The notes: a model not told the origin generated them from the sequence alone. Positions 22,654-34,364 are shown, counted from the first letter of the stretch. The stretch is DNA of 64,000 nt from Typhlomys cinereus (GCA_023101885.1 JALPQD010000304.1:620001-684000), one strand, 5' to 3'. Made by a program: numbers and translations.

Positions 22654-22931
22654 GGGCTGGAGAGATGGCTCAGGGATTAAGCCTCTGCCTTGCAGGCGGA
22701 AGGTCCTGAGTTCGGATCCTAGACCCCACGTATAGGCGCCGGGCGGAAGCAGGGGCGACCTGCGTTTCTGGCCCAGGTAGGGCGGAGCCTGTGAATCCCG
22801 GGGCAGAGTAAACAAGGAGGAGGTGGAGGCGTCCATGGTGGTTCCCAAATTCACCCGTGGTTCTACACACACATACATACACACACATACATGCACAATT
22901 GAATAAATAATAATAATAAAAAATTTTTAAA
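22654..22931 (+). repeat. Young full-length family A SINE (long subfamily)
   Basis: Complete sense copy with the AGAGTAAACAAGGAGG segment and a short CA/CATA array. Perfect 16-base TSD AAAGTTAAAATTGCTG at 22638-22653 and 22932-22947. Confidence 0.95.
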
Positions 22932-23103
22932 AAAGTTAAAATTGCTGAAGTTGACAAGCACAAGGTGGTTTGGCAAGAGAACATTTAAATATACACAATA
23001 TGCATAATTTACTCTTACATGATTAAAAGATGATATACATATATCTATCTTAGGAAAGACAGGGTAAGAGAATGATGAAATAAACAGGTAAAGAGTAGGT
23101 AAA

Positions 23104-24440
23104 TACCATATGATCCTGCTATGCCACTTCTGGGAATAATCCTCTATAAAGCAAAAATTCACTACAATGACACAAGCACAACCATGTTCATAGCAGCACT
23201 ATTTACAATAGCAAAGTTATGGAATCAACCTAAATGCCCAACAGTTGATGAATGGATAAGAAAAATGTGGTACATTTATACAATGAAATACTAGTCAGCC
23301 ATCAAAAAAGATGAATTAATGAAATTTTCCAGGAAATGGATGAAATTAGAAAAAATTATATTGAGTGAAGTTTTATTGATATTTTGATATATTGATATTG
23401 AAATTATATTGATAGAAAATTAAACACCATATGTACTTCCTAATAGATGGATCCTAGTATCAAACCCACTTAATGACATATTAAGAGATAAATCTCTGTA
23501 ATACCTACAGTAATCACAAAGATTATAAACAGTAGAGAAAGTAGGTCATCATCAAGTATTGCAAGAAAGTAGTGAGACATCTGGTGAAGCTTATTCTCAC
23601 TTTCCTTCCTGGTCACTTGGGACTGAGGAGGTTTGATCTCACCAATCAGGGAGGATATAGGGACTAATAGATAGATGGTAACCACCCTGAAAATGGGACA
23701 CTGACCCCCCTCACTGTGGTCTCTTACTCCCATTCCATCTACCTTTGAATCTCCTCTTATAGTAAGATCTTCATTTATCTTTGGTTAGGAGGTGACCTCC
23801 AATACCAATCAGGATGGAGCCAAGGGTGGTATGGGAACAGCGAGACTGAAAACAACAACAAACCATAATTCAGAACACCAAGGATCAGACATTCATCACC
23901 TGGAACTAGACCAGCCAAATCTCTCCCCATCCTAAAGCTTAGGGAAACTTGCAGAAGAGGGGGCGGCCAGATTGTAAGAGCCTAAAGATGGGGAGGACCA
24001 ATGATATGCAAGATACTCCACACAAGTAAGGTCTGCAGTAGCCATAATTGGACTTTGCATGACCTGCACAATGACTGACATGTCAACGACCCCCCCCCTC
24101 GAAAGTCTAGCATGGATCACAGGCAGTAGGATCTATAGAGGCAAGGGATTAACAGCCATAATAGTGTTCCCATACTAATGAGGAGCCCAAGAAAGGGCTC
24201 TGGGCTATGCCACTGAGTTCTTACACCTCACTAGAGTGGAGGACTCAGAAGGAGGTTTTGCATTCACACAAAAGGATGCTCCAGGGTATGGGAGGGGGGA
24301 AGGGGGAAGCACTGGGAGAAGGGGAGGGAGGGGAGTGAAAGGAAAGGGAAAAGGGGGGAGGTACAAGGGGGATTGGGGAGGAGTGGAGGGAGGGAGAGGA
24401 CCGGGGTACCTATTGAGCTTGTATGACTGGGGAAAAAAAA
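23104..24440 (+). mobile_element. 5'-truncated L1 (end of ORF2 plus complete 3'UTR)
   Basis: Starts inside the ORF2 3' region (CCATATGATCCTGCTATGCC; CTAAATGCCCAACAGTTGAT; a block ending GTCAGCCATC), then a 3'UTR with a G-rich tract (24290-24400) and a short A run. ORF2 is already frameshifted and stopped, so the copy is dead. An imperfect 13-base TSD, AGAGTAGGTAAAT (23092-23104) and AGAGTGGGTAAAT (24441-24453), marks insertion by target-primed reverse transcription. Confidence 0.88.
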
Positions 24441-24490
24441 GAGTGGGTAAATCCAGAGAAAGTGTATTTGCTTTGTTAGAATCCTTATTC

Positions 24491-24690
24491 TTGGGTTGAA
24501 TAGATAGTTCAGTTGGTAAAAGTACCTGAATATAGGACTGGCACCCTGAGTTTGATTCCTGAAGCCATCATGGTGGAAGGAGAGAAGCAATTTCTAGAAG
24601 TTGTCCTGTGACTTCTGCATGCATCATGCATGCCGTGTATGTGCGTTCTCTCTTTTCCTTTGTTTCTCAAATAAACAATATTAAAATTCT
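24491..24690 (+). repeat. B3-like SINE
   Basis: Head TTGGGTTGAATAGATAGTTC, B-box-like CCTGAGTTTGATTCCTG, body ATCATGGTGGAAGGAGAGAA and AAGTTGTCCTGTGACTTCTG, tail with CAAATAAAC. Sense B3/B2-type. Confidence 0.7.
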
Positions 24691-24699
24691 ATTTGTTTT

Positions 24700-24905
24700 T
24701 TACAAGAATAAAGTATATTATTGCAACAACATGGATACAGAGATTATATTAAGTAAAACAAACGGTACAGACAGACAAATCCTGTATATTCCCACACAGA
24801 GGATCAAAAATGCTGACGTCAAATGCATATGAGAGGTTGAGGGAACAGAATGGGTGGGATAGGGGAGACCTTGGTGTATAATCCTAAATATAATACATAG
24901 CACTA
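24700..24905 (+). repeat. Possible L1-derived fragment
   Basis: AACAACATGGATACAGAGAT followed by ATATTAAGTAAAAC and ACAGACAGACAAATCC recalls the L1 ORF2 end (sense). Weak. Confidence 0.35.
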
Positions 24906-25103
24906 AAATTCATAAAATTCTATTTCTTATGTTTCTGTACATTTGTAATTATTTCCAGACAAAAAGTGGGGAAAAAAAAGGACTGTACAAGTCTGACTCA
25001 AAAAATCTTTTATTATGGGGTCATTAAAAATTCTGACTTGACTTTTTTAGTGTCATGGAATAAGCATTCTCATTCTATGCCCTATACCTCCCCCACCTTT
25101 TTT

Positions 25104-25366
25104 TATTATTATTTTTATTCAATTGTGCATGTGTGTGTGTGTGTGTGTGTGTGTGTAGAACCACAGGTGAATTCGGGAACCACCCTGGACGCCTCCGCCT
25201 CCTCCTTGTTTACTGTGCCCCGGGATTCACAGGCTCTGCCCTACCAGTACCAGAAACGCAGGCCGCCTCCACTTCCGCCTGGCGTCTACATGTGGGGTCT
25301 AGGATCTGAACTCAGGACCTTCCGCCTGCAAGGCAGAGGCTTAACCCCTGAGCCACCTCTCCAGCC
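25104..25366 (-). repeat. Young family A SINE with TSD
   Basis: Antisense full-length copy of the long subfamily (CCTTGTTTACTG segment present) with a short GT array. TSD CCTCCCCCACCTTTTTT at 25087-25103 and 25367-25383. Confidence 0.93.
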
Positions 25367-25490
25367 CCTCCCCCACCTTTTTTGTAAAGTCAATTATTAG
25401 GAGAAGATATTAAACTTTATTTGTTGGTGAGATAGGTTTTAAAGGTCAAAATCCTAACTGGGCGAAAGAATCATGAAGCATATATATATT

Positions 25491-25790
25491 ATGATGGTAA
25501 ATCATTGTTAATTTGACCAGATTATGAATCACTTGGGAGAGTAACAAGGCAAACCTCTGGGTGTATTCATGAGGGCATTTCCAGAGAAGACTCGCTGAGG
25601 GGCGGGAACCCACCCTGAATATGTGGCATCATCACCTGGGCTGATACCCCAGATGGAATTAAAGAGGAAAAGGCAGTGGTAGTGACAGCCAGGATTCCTG
25701 ACACCCTCCCCCCCTTGACATTGACCTAACTGTTCCTTCATGGATTTCCTGCCATGATGGACTGAATCTCTGAAGGTGTAAAAAAAATCA
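25491..25790 (+). repeat. MaLR-type LTR, decayed
   Basis: ATGATGGTAAATCATTGTTA, AACCTCTGGGTGTATTCATG, AACCCACCCTGAATATGTGG and CTGCCATGATGGACTGAATC follow the block order of rodent MaLR LTRs. No clear terminal dinucleotides. Confidence 0.5.
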
Positions 25791-26249
25791 TTCATTTGTT
25801 CTTTTGATGGTCGATGTCTGGAAACTTGACCACAGTGATGGATAAGTAACTCATCTATGCGTGTATCAAGTGCACAGTGGGGCTGGCTGCCGCGACTACC
25901 TGGAGAAGCCTTAGCTATCAGGCCTTTCTTCAGTATCTCCGCCTGACTCCATCTTAGCAGTTAAAATTGCCTTTATTTAACATTGCTGTTTTTCATGGTA
26001 TCCTTTCTTAAGCACTTAAAATTACCTGTTCATGCTGTACTCATCCTCAAATGCCAACTCTTTTCCCATACTTTATCCCTAAATAGAACTTTCCTATTAT
26101 ACTTTGGCCAACAAGAGCCATCTGATTTCTTTTATTTTTATTTTACTTATGTGACTTTTTCTGGTAACTTATGAAAAGAACTAATGTTTATCTTAGGAGA
26201 TTAGAAAAGCACAGAAAATGAATATATCACTGATAATTCCACTTTGTCT
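25791..26249. other. Unassigned non-coding sequence
   Basis: Nothing identifiable. Confidence 0.4.
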
Positions 26250-26366
26250 TTTAGTATATATTTATTTATATATTTAGTATATATAGTATATATATTTAGT
26301 ATAAATATAAATATTTATATATTTAGTATATATTTATTTTAGTATATATTTAGTATATATTTCCCA
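26250..26366. repeat. AT-rich irregular tandem repeat
   Basis: Repeated TTTAGTATATAT and TTTATTTATA words with variable spacing over about 115 bases. Confidence 0.8.
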
Positions 26367-26484
26367 TCCTCTTTTTTCTCTGCAGACATTTGTATATGGT
26401 TGTGTAGATTATACATTGTATGAGGCATGTGCTGTAGATTATATATAATGTATAGTCACTTCTTTCTCAAAATTGAACTTGTGT

Positions 26485-26570
26485 GTATATGTGGTATTGA
26501 GGATTCAGTTCAGGAATTTGTGTATGTAAGTCTTCTACCACTGAGCTAAGTCACCAACCCCTAAATTTAA
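26485..26570 (-). repeat. ID-type SINE fragment
   Basis: GGTATTGAGGATTCAGTTCA, GTCTTCTACCACTGAGCTAA and GTCACCAACCCC: antisense ID. Confidence 0.6.
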
Positions 26571-26621
26571 CTTTTTGCTATAATATTATTCAGTTTTATT
26601 TTAAAACATGATTGTCTTATT

Positions 26622-26735
26622 AAAGTATTTATTTTTGCTTATGCATGTATACATGTTTACGTATGAGCTCACATGGATTTGGAGATCAGAGGGAGATCTC
26701 AAGTGTGGTTCTCACCTTCCACATTATAAAAATGT
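26622..26735 (-). repeat. B3-like SINE, truncated
   Basis: TATTTATTTTTGCTTATGCA, a CATGTAT-rich part, then TTTGGAGATCAGAGGGAGAT. Antisense, 5' part missing. Confidence 0.4.
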
Positions 26736-28167
26736 GATTTTTGATATTTACATGATTTTCAGTTAGATGCAAGGAATCTGGGTAGATAATGTTACTACTA
26801 TACAGCATGGTAACTTACTGTAATGGACTGTTTACATCTTCAGGTTAAGCCTTCACCAATTTCTAGAGTTAATTTTATTGGTTCCTCTGTTTTAATTGAT
26901 TAGCTTACCAGTTCTGATTGGTATGTTGATTCTAATTATAAATTCGTTGTGCCTGTATGGGATGCTAATTATTTTGAATATTGCTGTGATTTTAACCATT
27001 GTGGAATTAAACTGTTCCTTATCATTGGACGTCTAGGTTGTATTCAGTTCATATGATTACACATAAATCTACAAAAAATCCAAAACGAAAAAAACTAATC
27101 TTTATACAGTTTTTTTTTTTAAATGATTGACAGCCCTTCTGGTTCTACTTCTAGAAATACACAAATAAGTCACAGATGTAATAACTGTGAAGGCTTTGAT
27201 GTGCCTTGACTTGTAGAAAGACTGGGCTCACCAATGGTATTTAGCTGCCAGTGGGCACTTGGCTTACATACAAGCTTGAATATCGTCATTTTAAAAAGGA
27301 TTTTAAAATCTGATAGTGGAAAAAAATGGAATCTTTAATTTGCATTTCTTTGGGTTGTCATTTTAATGTGAGCATTTTGATGACTTTCTAGAATGTGCTT
27401 TTCCATTCCCTTCACCCCACTCACTTCTCTTCTCTACATTTCACTAGTATTTCCAGGCTCTGTCTTTACTCTTTCTGAGCATGCGACAGCTGTTCCTTCA
27501 CTGATTGCCAGAGTTAGTGTGGCTTCTTTCCTTGGCAAGGCTGATGCCACCTTCTGACAAGCTTCCTAAAACAGTCCGTTAGTTGGAAAAAAAAACACAC
27601 CAAAAAAACAGTGTTTCTGATATTTGCGTCTGAATTATGTTGGAGGGCAATATGTGGTACTACTGCCTCAGCTCTATGTTCTCCAAGGACAAAGCTCTTG
27701 CTTTTTAATAAAAAGAAAGCAGCTTTTTAGCAATGGGTTTAGAATATGTGATCTTTCTCTTGCTTGCTCACTCTCTCTGTTAGTGGAGGTGTTCTTGTTT
27801 CAGGTCTCTCATGCAGTCTTCATATGATGGTAGAACCATCTTAGTCATCCAAAAGTCTGCCTGTCTGGGTATCCAAAAGGCTCCTTGTCATGAGATGCCT
27901 AGAACAGCTGTGTGTGGGATCTCTGTCTTTCTGTCTGTCTTCCTTGTTAGATAGTTAGCTGAGGCTTCGTCAAACATGACTGTCTTAGAATATTTGAACT
28001 TCTTACCAGAGCAAATGCTCCAAAGAGATTGAGATGGAAGATGCTAGACTTCTGTGGCAAAGCCTTAGGAAAGATGTGGCATCGCCTCAGCTGCATCTCG
28101 TTGGTCTAAAAGGAGTCACGGGGTCTCGAAAGTTAGAGCTGGGGTCAAAGAGGAGGGATACATGGGG
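26736..28167. other. Unassigned sequence with probable L1 scraps
   Basis: At 27020-27060 (TTATCATTGGACGTCTAGGT) and 27325-27400 (TTTAATTTGCATTTCTTTGG, GTGAGCATTTTGATGAC) the text looks like antisense L1. The rest, including 27400-28167, is unassigned and non-coding. Confidence 0.4.
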
Positions 28168-28499
28168 TGTATGATAGTTACTTGCTTTGTTACTGAAACA
28201 AAATACCCAATGAAAACAACTTAGGGAGGAGGGATTTATTTTGGCTCACAGTCCATCATGGTAGGGAAGGCGTGGCAGCAATGAGAGGTCCCCATCACAT
28301 TGCATCTTCAGTTGGGAAGCAGTGAGCAATGAATGCTTGCGCTTATCTGGCTTTCTGTTTTGTATTTAGTCCAGGACCTCTATCCATGGGATGGTACTGC
28401 TTACATTTAGGCTAAGTCTTTCCACATCACTTAGCTTACTATAGATGAGCCTGCATAGACATGCCAAAAGATTAGTTTCCATGGTGATTAAACCACACA
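28168..28499 (-). repeat. MaLR-type solo LTR (TG...CA)
   Basis: Starts TGTATGATAGTTACTTGC, includes TTTATTTTGGCTCACAGTCC, ATCATGGTAGGGAAGGCGTG and CAGTGAGCAATGAATGC, and ends GTGATTAAACCACACA. Reverse complement of the subfamily 2 layout at 3759. Confidence 0.7.
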
Positions 28500-29309
28500 G
28501 GGTGATGTGTAAGCACTAGGAGAAATAGACAGAAGGGCGTCTGTGAAGTTATCATAGGTGCCTAGTTTTGACTGCATTGCATTCATATTTAACATTCAAT
28601 AAATTCTTCTTCAAGGAACAATCTAGACCCTGGATATAAATTGTTTTCTGAAAAAGCCATTTGACCTTTAATTTCCTTTGCTGGTAGGAAGGGCCAAGAG
28701 AGTGAGCCATGAAAAACAAGACTTTGGCACAACTGTAATCTAATCTCAGAAGAGCAAATGACCCCAAAGAAATTCACTTATGGTTGTAAATATATCCTGC
28801 TGATAACTGGATATTTCATCCAGGGACTCTATTATTCTTCCTTAGCCAGCTGATATTTTCCTGTTTATCTTCATTCTGTCTCTGAGCAGGGAGATGGCTG
28901 CGGTGATGCTAACTCTGCTATCATAAGGCTGTTGCTAAATGATGCCAAGTTTCCTTTATAACTTTGCCTATGTTTATGTTGCTCATCACATCTTGAGGTT
29001 GGTGACAGCTCATCTTCTTACCAAAGATGCAAATTTCAAGATTTAGTTCTGAAAATGGGTGTGGGTATGTGGAAGGGGGGCAGGGTCAGGCATGGTGTCT
29101 CTGACTAACAAAGTCCGGGATGTTTTGGGTCAAGTACACTGCGGGTTAAAATATAAAAATGACCATTCATTTCCCATGGAGTCACTGCTGATAGCATCCA
29201 AATAGAAAACACATGTTGCTTTAAGATGTCATTAATTTATTTTAAAACTATTTCTCATTTGCTGTATTTAAGATTATGGCAAAATCTCTCCAGAAATTTA
29301 TGAGAGAGG
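28500..29309. other. Unassigned non-coding sequence
   Basis: No named repeat. Minus frames at 28552-28777 overlap in two phases and look like chance. Confidence 0.4.
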
Positions 29310-29348
29310 GAGGGAGGGAAGGAATGAAGGAAGAATGGAAAGAGAGAG

Positions 29349-29402
<54 letters not shown>

Positions 29403-29455
29403 CAGAGAGACAGAGAGACAGACAGAGACAGAGAGACAGACAGAGAGAGAGAAAC
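29310..29455. repeat. (GA)n / (GAGACA)n simple repeat
   Basis: Starts as GGGA/GGAA units, becomes pure GA, then GAGACAGA units. A polypurine stretch broken only by regularly spaced C. Confidence 0.9.
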
Positions 29456-30824
29456 AGCTAGATGTGAAACAGCAGGCTGACTACAGACCTTATAAATGAT
29501 TTTAATGTGAGATGCTACCCGGGCTCAGAACAGGAAGAAATTATTCAGACTAGGGTGGCCTTTGTTGGCTTCTGAATGGAGTTTTGATAGATAAATCTGT
29601 CCAATTTCAGAGCTAAAAAACAGTCTTAACACACAGCTCAGCACAACTGGAAAGGAAATAGAGCTTTGTTTCTCTGGAAGCTTTCTCCAAGCATGCTCAG
29701 ACATCACCGGGAGACCAAAGTGGATTAACCCCCTCGTGGCTGCTAAACAGGAACCAAGCCACCAGCCCAGAAGACTCTATCTAGCACAGCCTCTGCCGGA
29801 CTGCCTCCTCCTCTCAACTCGGCTGACTCTCCAGCAGCAGTAGGCATGGAGGTTTCTCTGCTGTAGGCATGTAGATCCCAGGGATGGGAGGCCTGGCTGA
29901 GGCACAATCCCAGCGTACAGTGGGAGACAAACATCTAAGTATTCCTGCTGGGGCCCTGAAGGGTATTGGCAGTGAGGCCGCAGAGGTCTTGGCACGGAAG
30001 CGGTTAATGTCTGTCTCCTAAAGCACTTTTCCAAGAGCCTCATTGCCCACTTTCAATGGGGGTTGGGGATGGGGGGGTTTAGGGGATTTGGAAGGGATTT
30101 CAGGTGGCTGTGCTGCTGGTAATTCAGTTTCTGGGAAATAAATCATTCCTTTGCTCTGACCTGTAATAAAGACTTGGGTCAGCATCTCATGACAGACATC
30201 CTCTGACATTGGGGTGTGGGAGGCTGAGTGTGGCCACTCAAGACATCAGACTGCTCTGTCACCAGCAGCCTGGGAAGCGGTGGGATTAGGGGCTCACCCA
30301 GCTAGTGGATGCTTGGGGTGCTGAGAACCCGGCTCAACTCCTGAGTCCTCTGGTAATTGCTTCTCCTTTCTTTTCTGCAAATGGCAGATGGAGTGGGCCT
30401 TCTTCAACATCAGGTGAAATGACAAAAATTACCGTGGTTTAAAGAGACTTACAGGTAATAATTGGATGGGCAGAGTCACACTTTGGAATTGTCACTTGAT
30501 CTCCAAAAGGAAGTAGAAAAAGCAAGAATCAAAGAAAAAAAGAACGGAAGATTGTGTAATGACCTTCCTCACAATGCAGGGATTGGATTCATCCCAACTG
30601 ACTCAGAAATCTGTCTTTTGTGTGTTGTGTGAGCCGTGCCGTGCCCTGATCTAGGAATGAAAATCTTGTTGCCTTTTGAGGACGTTTTTCTCATTCCTGG
30701 AAGTCAGCATATTTGGGATGTGTAACTGGTGTCTGAGGAGCCAAGGAAGAAGAGCATGTTTTTACATGACATTGAAATAAAAGTCCATGCCGGATAATCA
30801 GGTAGATTTAAAAATCTGTAAAGG
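29456..30824. other. Unique non-coding sequence
   Basis: About 1.4 kb without repeats that I can name. An exon-like 26-base segment at 30388-30413 was considered and rejected. Frames at 29743-30043 (minus, two phases) have no domain. Confidence 0.45.
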
Positions 30825-30915
30825 CGTAAGATGTAGCCCAGGCTGACCCTGAACTTCAGATCCTCCTGCCTCAGTCTCCATAGTGCTGGGATTATATAGG
30901 GTATATAGGCCTGGG
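30825..30915 (-). repeat. B1 SINE fragment
   Basis: ATGTAGCCCAGGCTGACCCT, CTTCAGATCCTCCTGCCTCA and AGTGCTGGGATTATA: clear antisense B1, truncated. Confidence 0.75.
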
Positions 30916-31123
30916 TAGAAATGCTTTAGGTTTTCATTGCAGAAGAATCACAGATTTTATTCAATCAGTAGAATTAGGCGACATTGACAGAATTTAAAGT
31001 AGACAACTCCCCAAGTGATGATTAATGGCTCAAGCCTGCATTAATGTACAGGGAAGCAGAATGAAAAGAGGGGGAAATAATATAGTGGGTAAAAATGTTT
31101 GCTATTGAGAAGAAGAACAACAA

Positions 31124-31327
31124 CCTCTTCTTCTTCTTCTTCTTCTTCTTCTTCTTCTTCTTCTTCTTCTTCTTCTTCCTCTTCCTCTTCCTCTTCCTCT
31201 TCCTCTTCTTCTTCTTCCTCTTCTTCTTCCTCTTCCTTCTTCTTCTTCCTCCTCCTCCTCTTCCTCCTCCTCCTCCTCCTCCTCTTCTTCTTCTTCTTCT
31301 TCATCATCATCATCATCATCATCATCT
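31124..31327. repeat. Compound (TTC)n (TCC)n (ATC)n simple repeat
   Basis: About 150 bases of pure polypyrimidine on the plus strand (TTC, TTCCTC and TCC units) ending in ATC repeats. Long mirror-like polypurine-polypyrimidine DNA of this kind can form triplex (H-DNA). Frames across it are artefacts. Confidence 0.97.
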
Positions 31328-31662
31328 TTGGTAAGCCCTTGCCTTACTAGCGAAGGGATCTGAGTTCAGATCCGCAGATCCCACATAAAAATGTTGGGAG
31401 AGTGTGGTGGCCTGCCCATAATTCTAGCTCTGGAAAGTGAAGCCTGGGAGTCTTTAGAGCAAGCTGGCTAGCTGGACTAGCCCTAGTGGTGTGCTCTGGG
31501 TTTCATTAAAGACCCAGGCTCATAATAATAAGGTGGAAGAGCGGTGGAAGATGATTACCTATACGACCCTTGGGCCTCCACAGGCACATACGCTCAAGTA
31601 CATTCATGTCCCTATACCTGCACACACATGTGCACCTCCCACATGCAAACATACACACATAA
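31328..31662 (+). repeat. Old B2-superfamily SINE, long-body type
   Basis: TGGTAAGCCCTTGCCTTACT, B-box-like GAGTTCAGATCCGCAGATCC, GAGTGTGGTGGCCTGCCC, a 3' body with AATAAGGTGGAAGAGCGGTG and GGCCTCCACAGGCACATACG, and a CACA-rich end. The first head bases are lost in the TTC tract. Confidence 0.55.
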
Positions 31663-31727
31663 GAAAGGAAGAAAGAAAGGAAGAAAGAAAGAAAAAAGAA
31701 AGAAAAGACAGAAAGAAAGGGGGGGGG
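31663..31727. repeat. (GAAA)n/(GGAA)n simple repeat
   Basis: Purine-rich GAAAGGAAGAAA units, probably the expanded tail of the preceding SINE. Confidence 0.85.
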
Positions 31728-31985
31728 GCTGGGTGTGGTTGGACATGCCTGTAACTCCAGGACTGAGGGAGCTGAAGACAGGAGAATCTCCAGGGCTTGT
31801 TGACTTCCAGCTTAGGTTCAGGTTCAGTGAGAGACACTGTCTTAAGGGAATAAGGTGGAGAGCGATAGAGGTGGACCCCTAGAAGCCTCTTCTGGCCTCC
31901 GTGAGCACACTCTGGTGTGCGCCCACACCCGTGTGCATGCACTATATACATTATACCATCCCCCCCAATGCACCCAAAACAAGCC
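31728..31985 (+). repeat. B1/B4-like SINE plus B2-type 3' body
   Basis: GCTGGGTGTGGTTGGACATG and CCTGTAACTCCAGGACTGAG (B1-like head), then GAGACACTGTCTTAAGGGAA, AAGGTGGAGAGCGATAGAGG and TCTGGCCTCCGTGAGCACAC (B2-superfamily-like 3' body). Confidence 0.5.
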
Positions 31986-32749
31986 AACAAATGAACAAGA
32001 ACATTGAGGCTCAGATGGGGAGTAATTTAAGGAGGCTGGTTTCTGGAAATTCTGAATCAGCAAATCCATTTTGACGGCAAGGAACCAGCACTTTGAAATA
32101 ATAGCAGGTGATATTTTTCCACAATAAGCAGTTAATCTTTTTACCATGCCGTGTAGCTTGACCTTTGTACAGATTCTAAATGCAGAACATTCAATGTTGC
32201 CATAAACCTCTATGTAACCTCTTGACAAACCCATCCTGGGAGGCAGCTGGCTTGGGCCAGCCTGCCAGGATCTTATGGCATCTTCTTTCTAGATCGTCTC
32301 CTGATCCTCAAAAAAGGGGTGGCTTTTTATTTTCTATTCATACAAAAGTAAAAAAAAAAAGGAAAGGCAATTATTAAGTTACATACAGACTAAGGCAATG
32401 ATTGCTTAGATGCAGATTAAGGTAATGGTTCATAGGGAATGATTATATAACATGGACTGATACACTTGAGAAAACTTGTAAACATCATGAACTAAATAAA
32501 GTCATGTATAAGGACAGATAGATAGTGTATATATGTGTATTCTTTCCATGTATTAGTTCACATTCAGCTGAAGATTTAAGTAGATTAGCTCATACCCAGG
32601 AAAGATCATATTAATAGCTGATGCATTGCAACAAGTATGAATGACATCATCTCTTAAGCATCAGTTAATTGACAGCAGAAAGTGTGTTCTCATGTAGACA
32701 TGTCAGGTGTTAAATTCTGTTTTCTGTGTTCTCCATGGTGCCTGATATC
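31986..32749. other. Unassigned non-coding sequence
   Basis: No named repeat or gene. Confidence 0.4.
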
Positions 32750-33030
32750 CCTCAGGGCTGGTCTCTCTCTTCTGTGGCTGTGATATAATACTGAAAGAAG
32801 CAATTTAATGGAGGACAGATTTGGTTGGGCATAGCCCCTCATGGTGGGGAAAGCGTGGTGGAACTCCTGGCTCCTTGTGGCTGCGGCCGTGGCATCAGAG
32901 AGCACAGAGGCTGACCTGGAGTAAGCCATCCCCTACCATCCTCAAGTTCCCACTCCTAGCAACCAGCTTCTTCTGCTGGAGCCCCCCTTCCAGAAGTTTC
33001 CATTGAGGAAACAAGTTGCCATTGAGGAAA
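32750..33030 (-). repeat. MaLR-type LTR fragment
   Basis: CTTCTGTGGCTGTGATATAA, GAGGACAGATTTGGTTGGGC and CTCATGGTGGGGAAAGCGTG follow the antisense LTR start seen at 28168 and 51801. The far end is not clear. Confidence 0.5.
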
Positions 33031-33764
33031 CAAGTGCTGACACCCATGAGCCTGCGGGGGACAGTTCCCTTCAAATCAGAGCACCCACCATTGGGACAGC
33101 AATCCTGTGGTATAGTGAAAACTCTCCTTTTCTGCTTTTCTGGCATTATGATAACATTTAGGCTGAGCAATATGACTATGAATCATACTGTCACGTTACC
33201 ACGTTCCCATCTCAGCTTTGCCCACAGTACTCCAGAGGCAGAAGGCTGACCACTGAGATGCCTATTAATAGTTACACCTACTTGATGCTCTGAGAGAATA
33301 ATCTGGTGCAAACATCTGTGAAAAATCCAGTTCTTCTTGCCTGGAAGGATTAGCCACGTGAGAAAAATCCTTATGAATCATGATGATGTACTTGCAGGCA
33401 TTGTTTGTATCCCAGCTTTGCAGGAGTTGAAGCGAAATAGATGAATTTCTTTTCCTGAGTGTCATGATATCCCTGGACTTCAGTGTTTAAGTGAATGCAT
33501 AAATGTCCTTCTTCAGCTTTTTAAAATTTAGAAGATCTTTGGCTACCTTGCAGCAGCATTTGCATTTGCGAAGTCTACTGTGTTTCCCTTGTCTGTAAAC
33601 TATGACTGGGATTAGATAGTTGCTTGATGGTGAAGATCGAATTCTCCTCTCTTCAGTAGACCCCAGTCTGTCTGGATCTGCAATTCTCAGGCAAGAAATG
33701 CAAATGTTTGTGAACTTATATGGAAAGTTGCTCCTGCACCAGCAGAGAAGTATTTGGAATTGAT
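33031..33764. other. Unassigned non-coding sequence
   Basis: No named repeat or gene. Confidence 0.4.
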
Positions 33765-33935
33765 TTTGTTTGCTAGTGGTTTTAAATTTGTTGGGGGGGG
33801 GGTGCGGGTGTGTAGAGAGGTCAGAAATCAGTACTCTCCTTCTGCCATGTGGGCTCTGGGATCAAACTCAGGTCACTAAGCTTGTGGTCCAGACACCTTT
33901 GACTCTGAGCCATCTCACTGTCTTTAAGCATCTTT
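33765..33935 (-). repeat. B3-like SINE
   Basis: TGTAGAGAGGTCAGAAATCA, CCTTCTGCCATGTGGGCTCT, GATCAAACTCAGGTCACTAA, and a head TTTGACTCTGAGCCATCTCA. Antisense. Confidence 0.6.
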
Positions 33936-33998
33936 CCCCTCCTTCCTTTTCTGATTCCTATCTTGTTCACTATTTCTGTTAAGTGGTTAACCTGATGC

Positions 33999-34047
33999 TT
34001 AATCTGATATTGAGGGGATATAGTTAATCTGATATTGAGGGGATTAT
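33999..34047. repeat. 25-base tandem duplication
   Basis: Two adjacent copies of TTAATCTGATATTGAGGGGA plus ATATAG/TTAT, nearly perfect. Confidence 0.9.
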
Positions 34048-34364
34048 TAGCTTTGGAAAGATGGGTCATAGTGCTGTTTCCTGTGGCTGAGGGACTCAGC
34101 TTTTCCTGAGCTTTGACTGTGACGAAAACATGAGCTTTGGAGGCCCTGGGTTTTATAGGCAAGCTTTCTTAAAGCCCATTAAAGTACTTTGCATCCCTGG
34201 GTTATCTTAAAAAGTCTCACCTGAACATCTCCCAGCCTCAATTATTTGAAATTAATGAAACGGCTTTTGCTGATTTGGGTATCTCTTCCCCAATTAAGCA
34301 CAAAAGTGCACAGCTTAATCCCTAAGACTTCAATCAAGAAAGATTTTCACAATTTGCACAGCTA
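34048..34364. other. Unassigned non-coding sequence
   Basis: Nothing identifiable. Confidence 0.4.

Noticed and set aside
30388..30413. Short exon-like segment bounded by a pyrimidine-rich AG and CAG|GTGAAA
   Set aside because: Only 26 bases, with no partner exon or reading frame; such pairs are common by chance.
31041..31350. Poly-Glu, poly-Ser, poly-Phe/Leu frames; similar ones at 35098-35325 and 38382-38938
   Set aside because: Translations of polypurine/polypyrimidine simple repeats in all phases.
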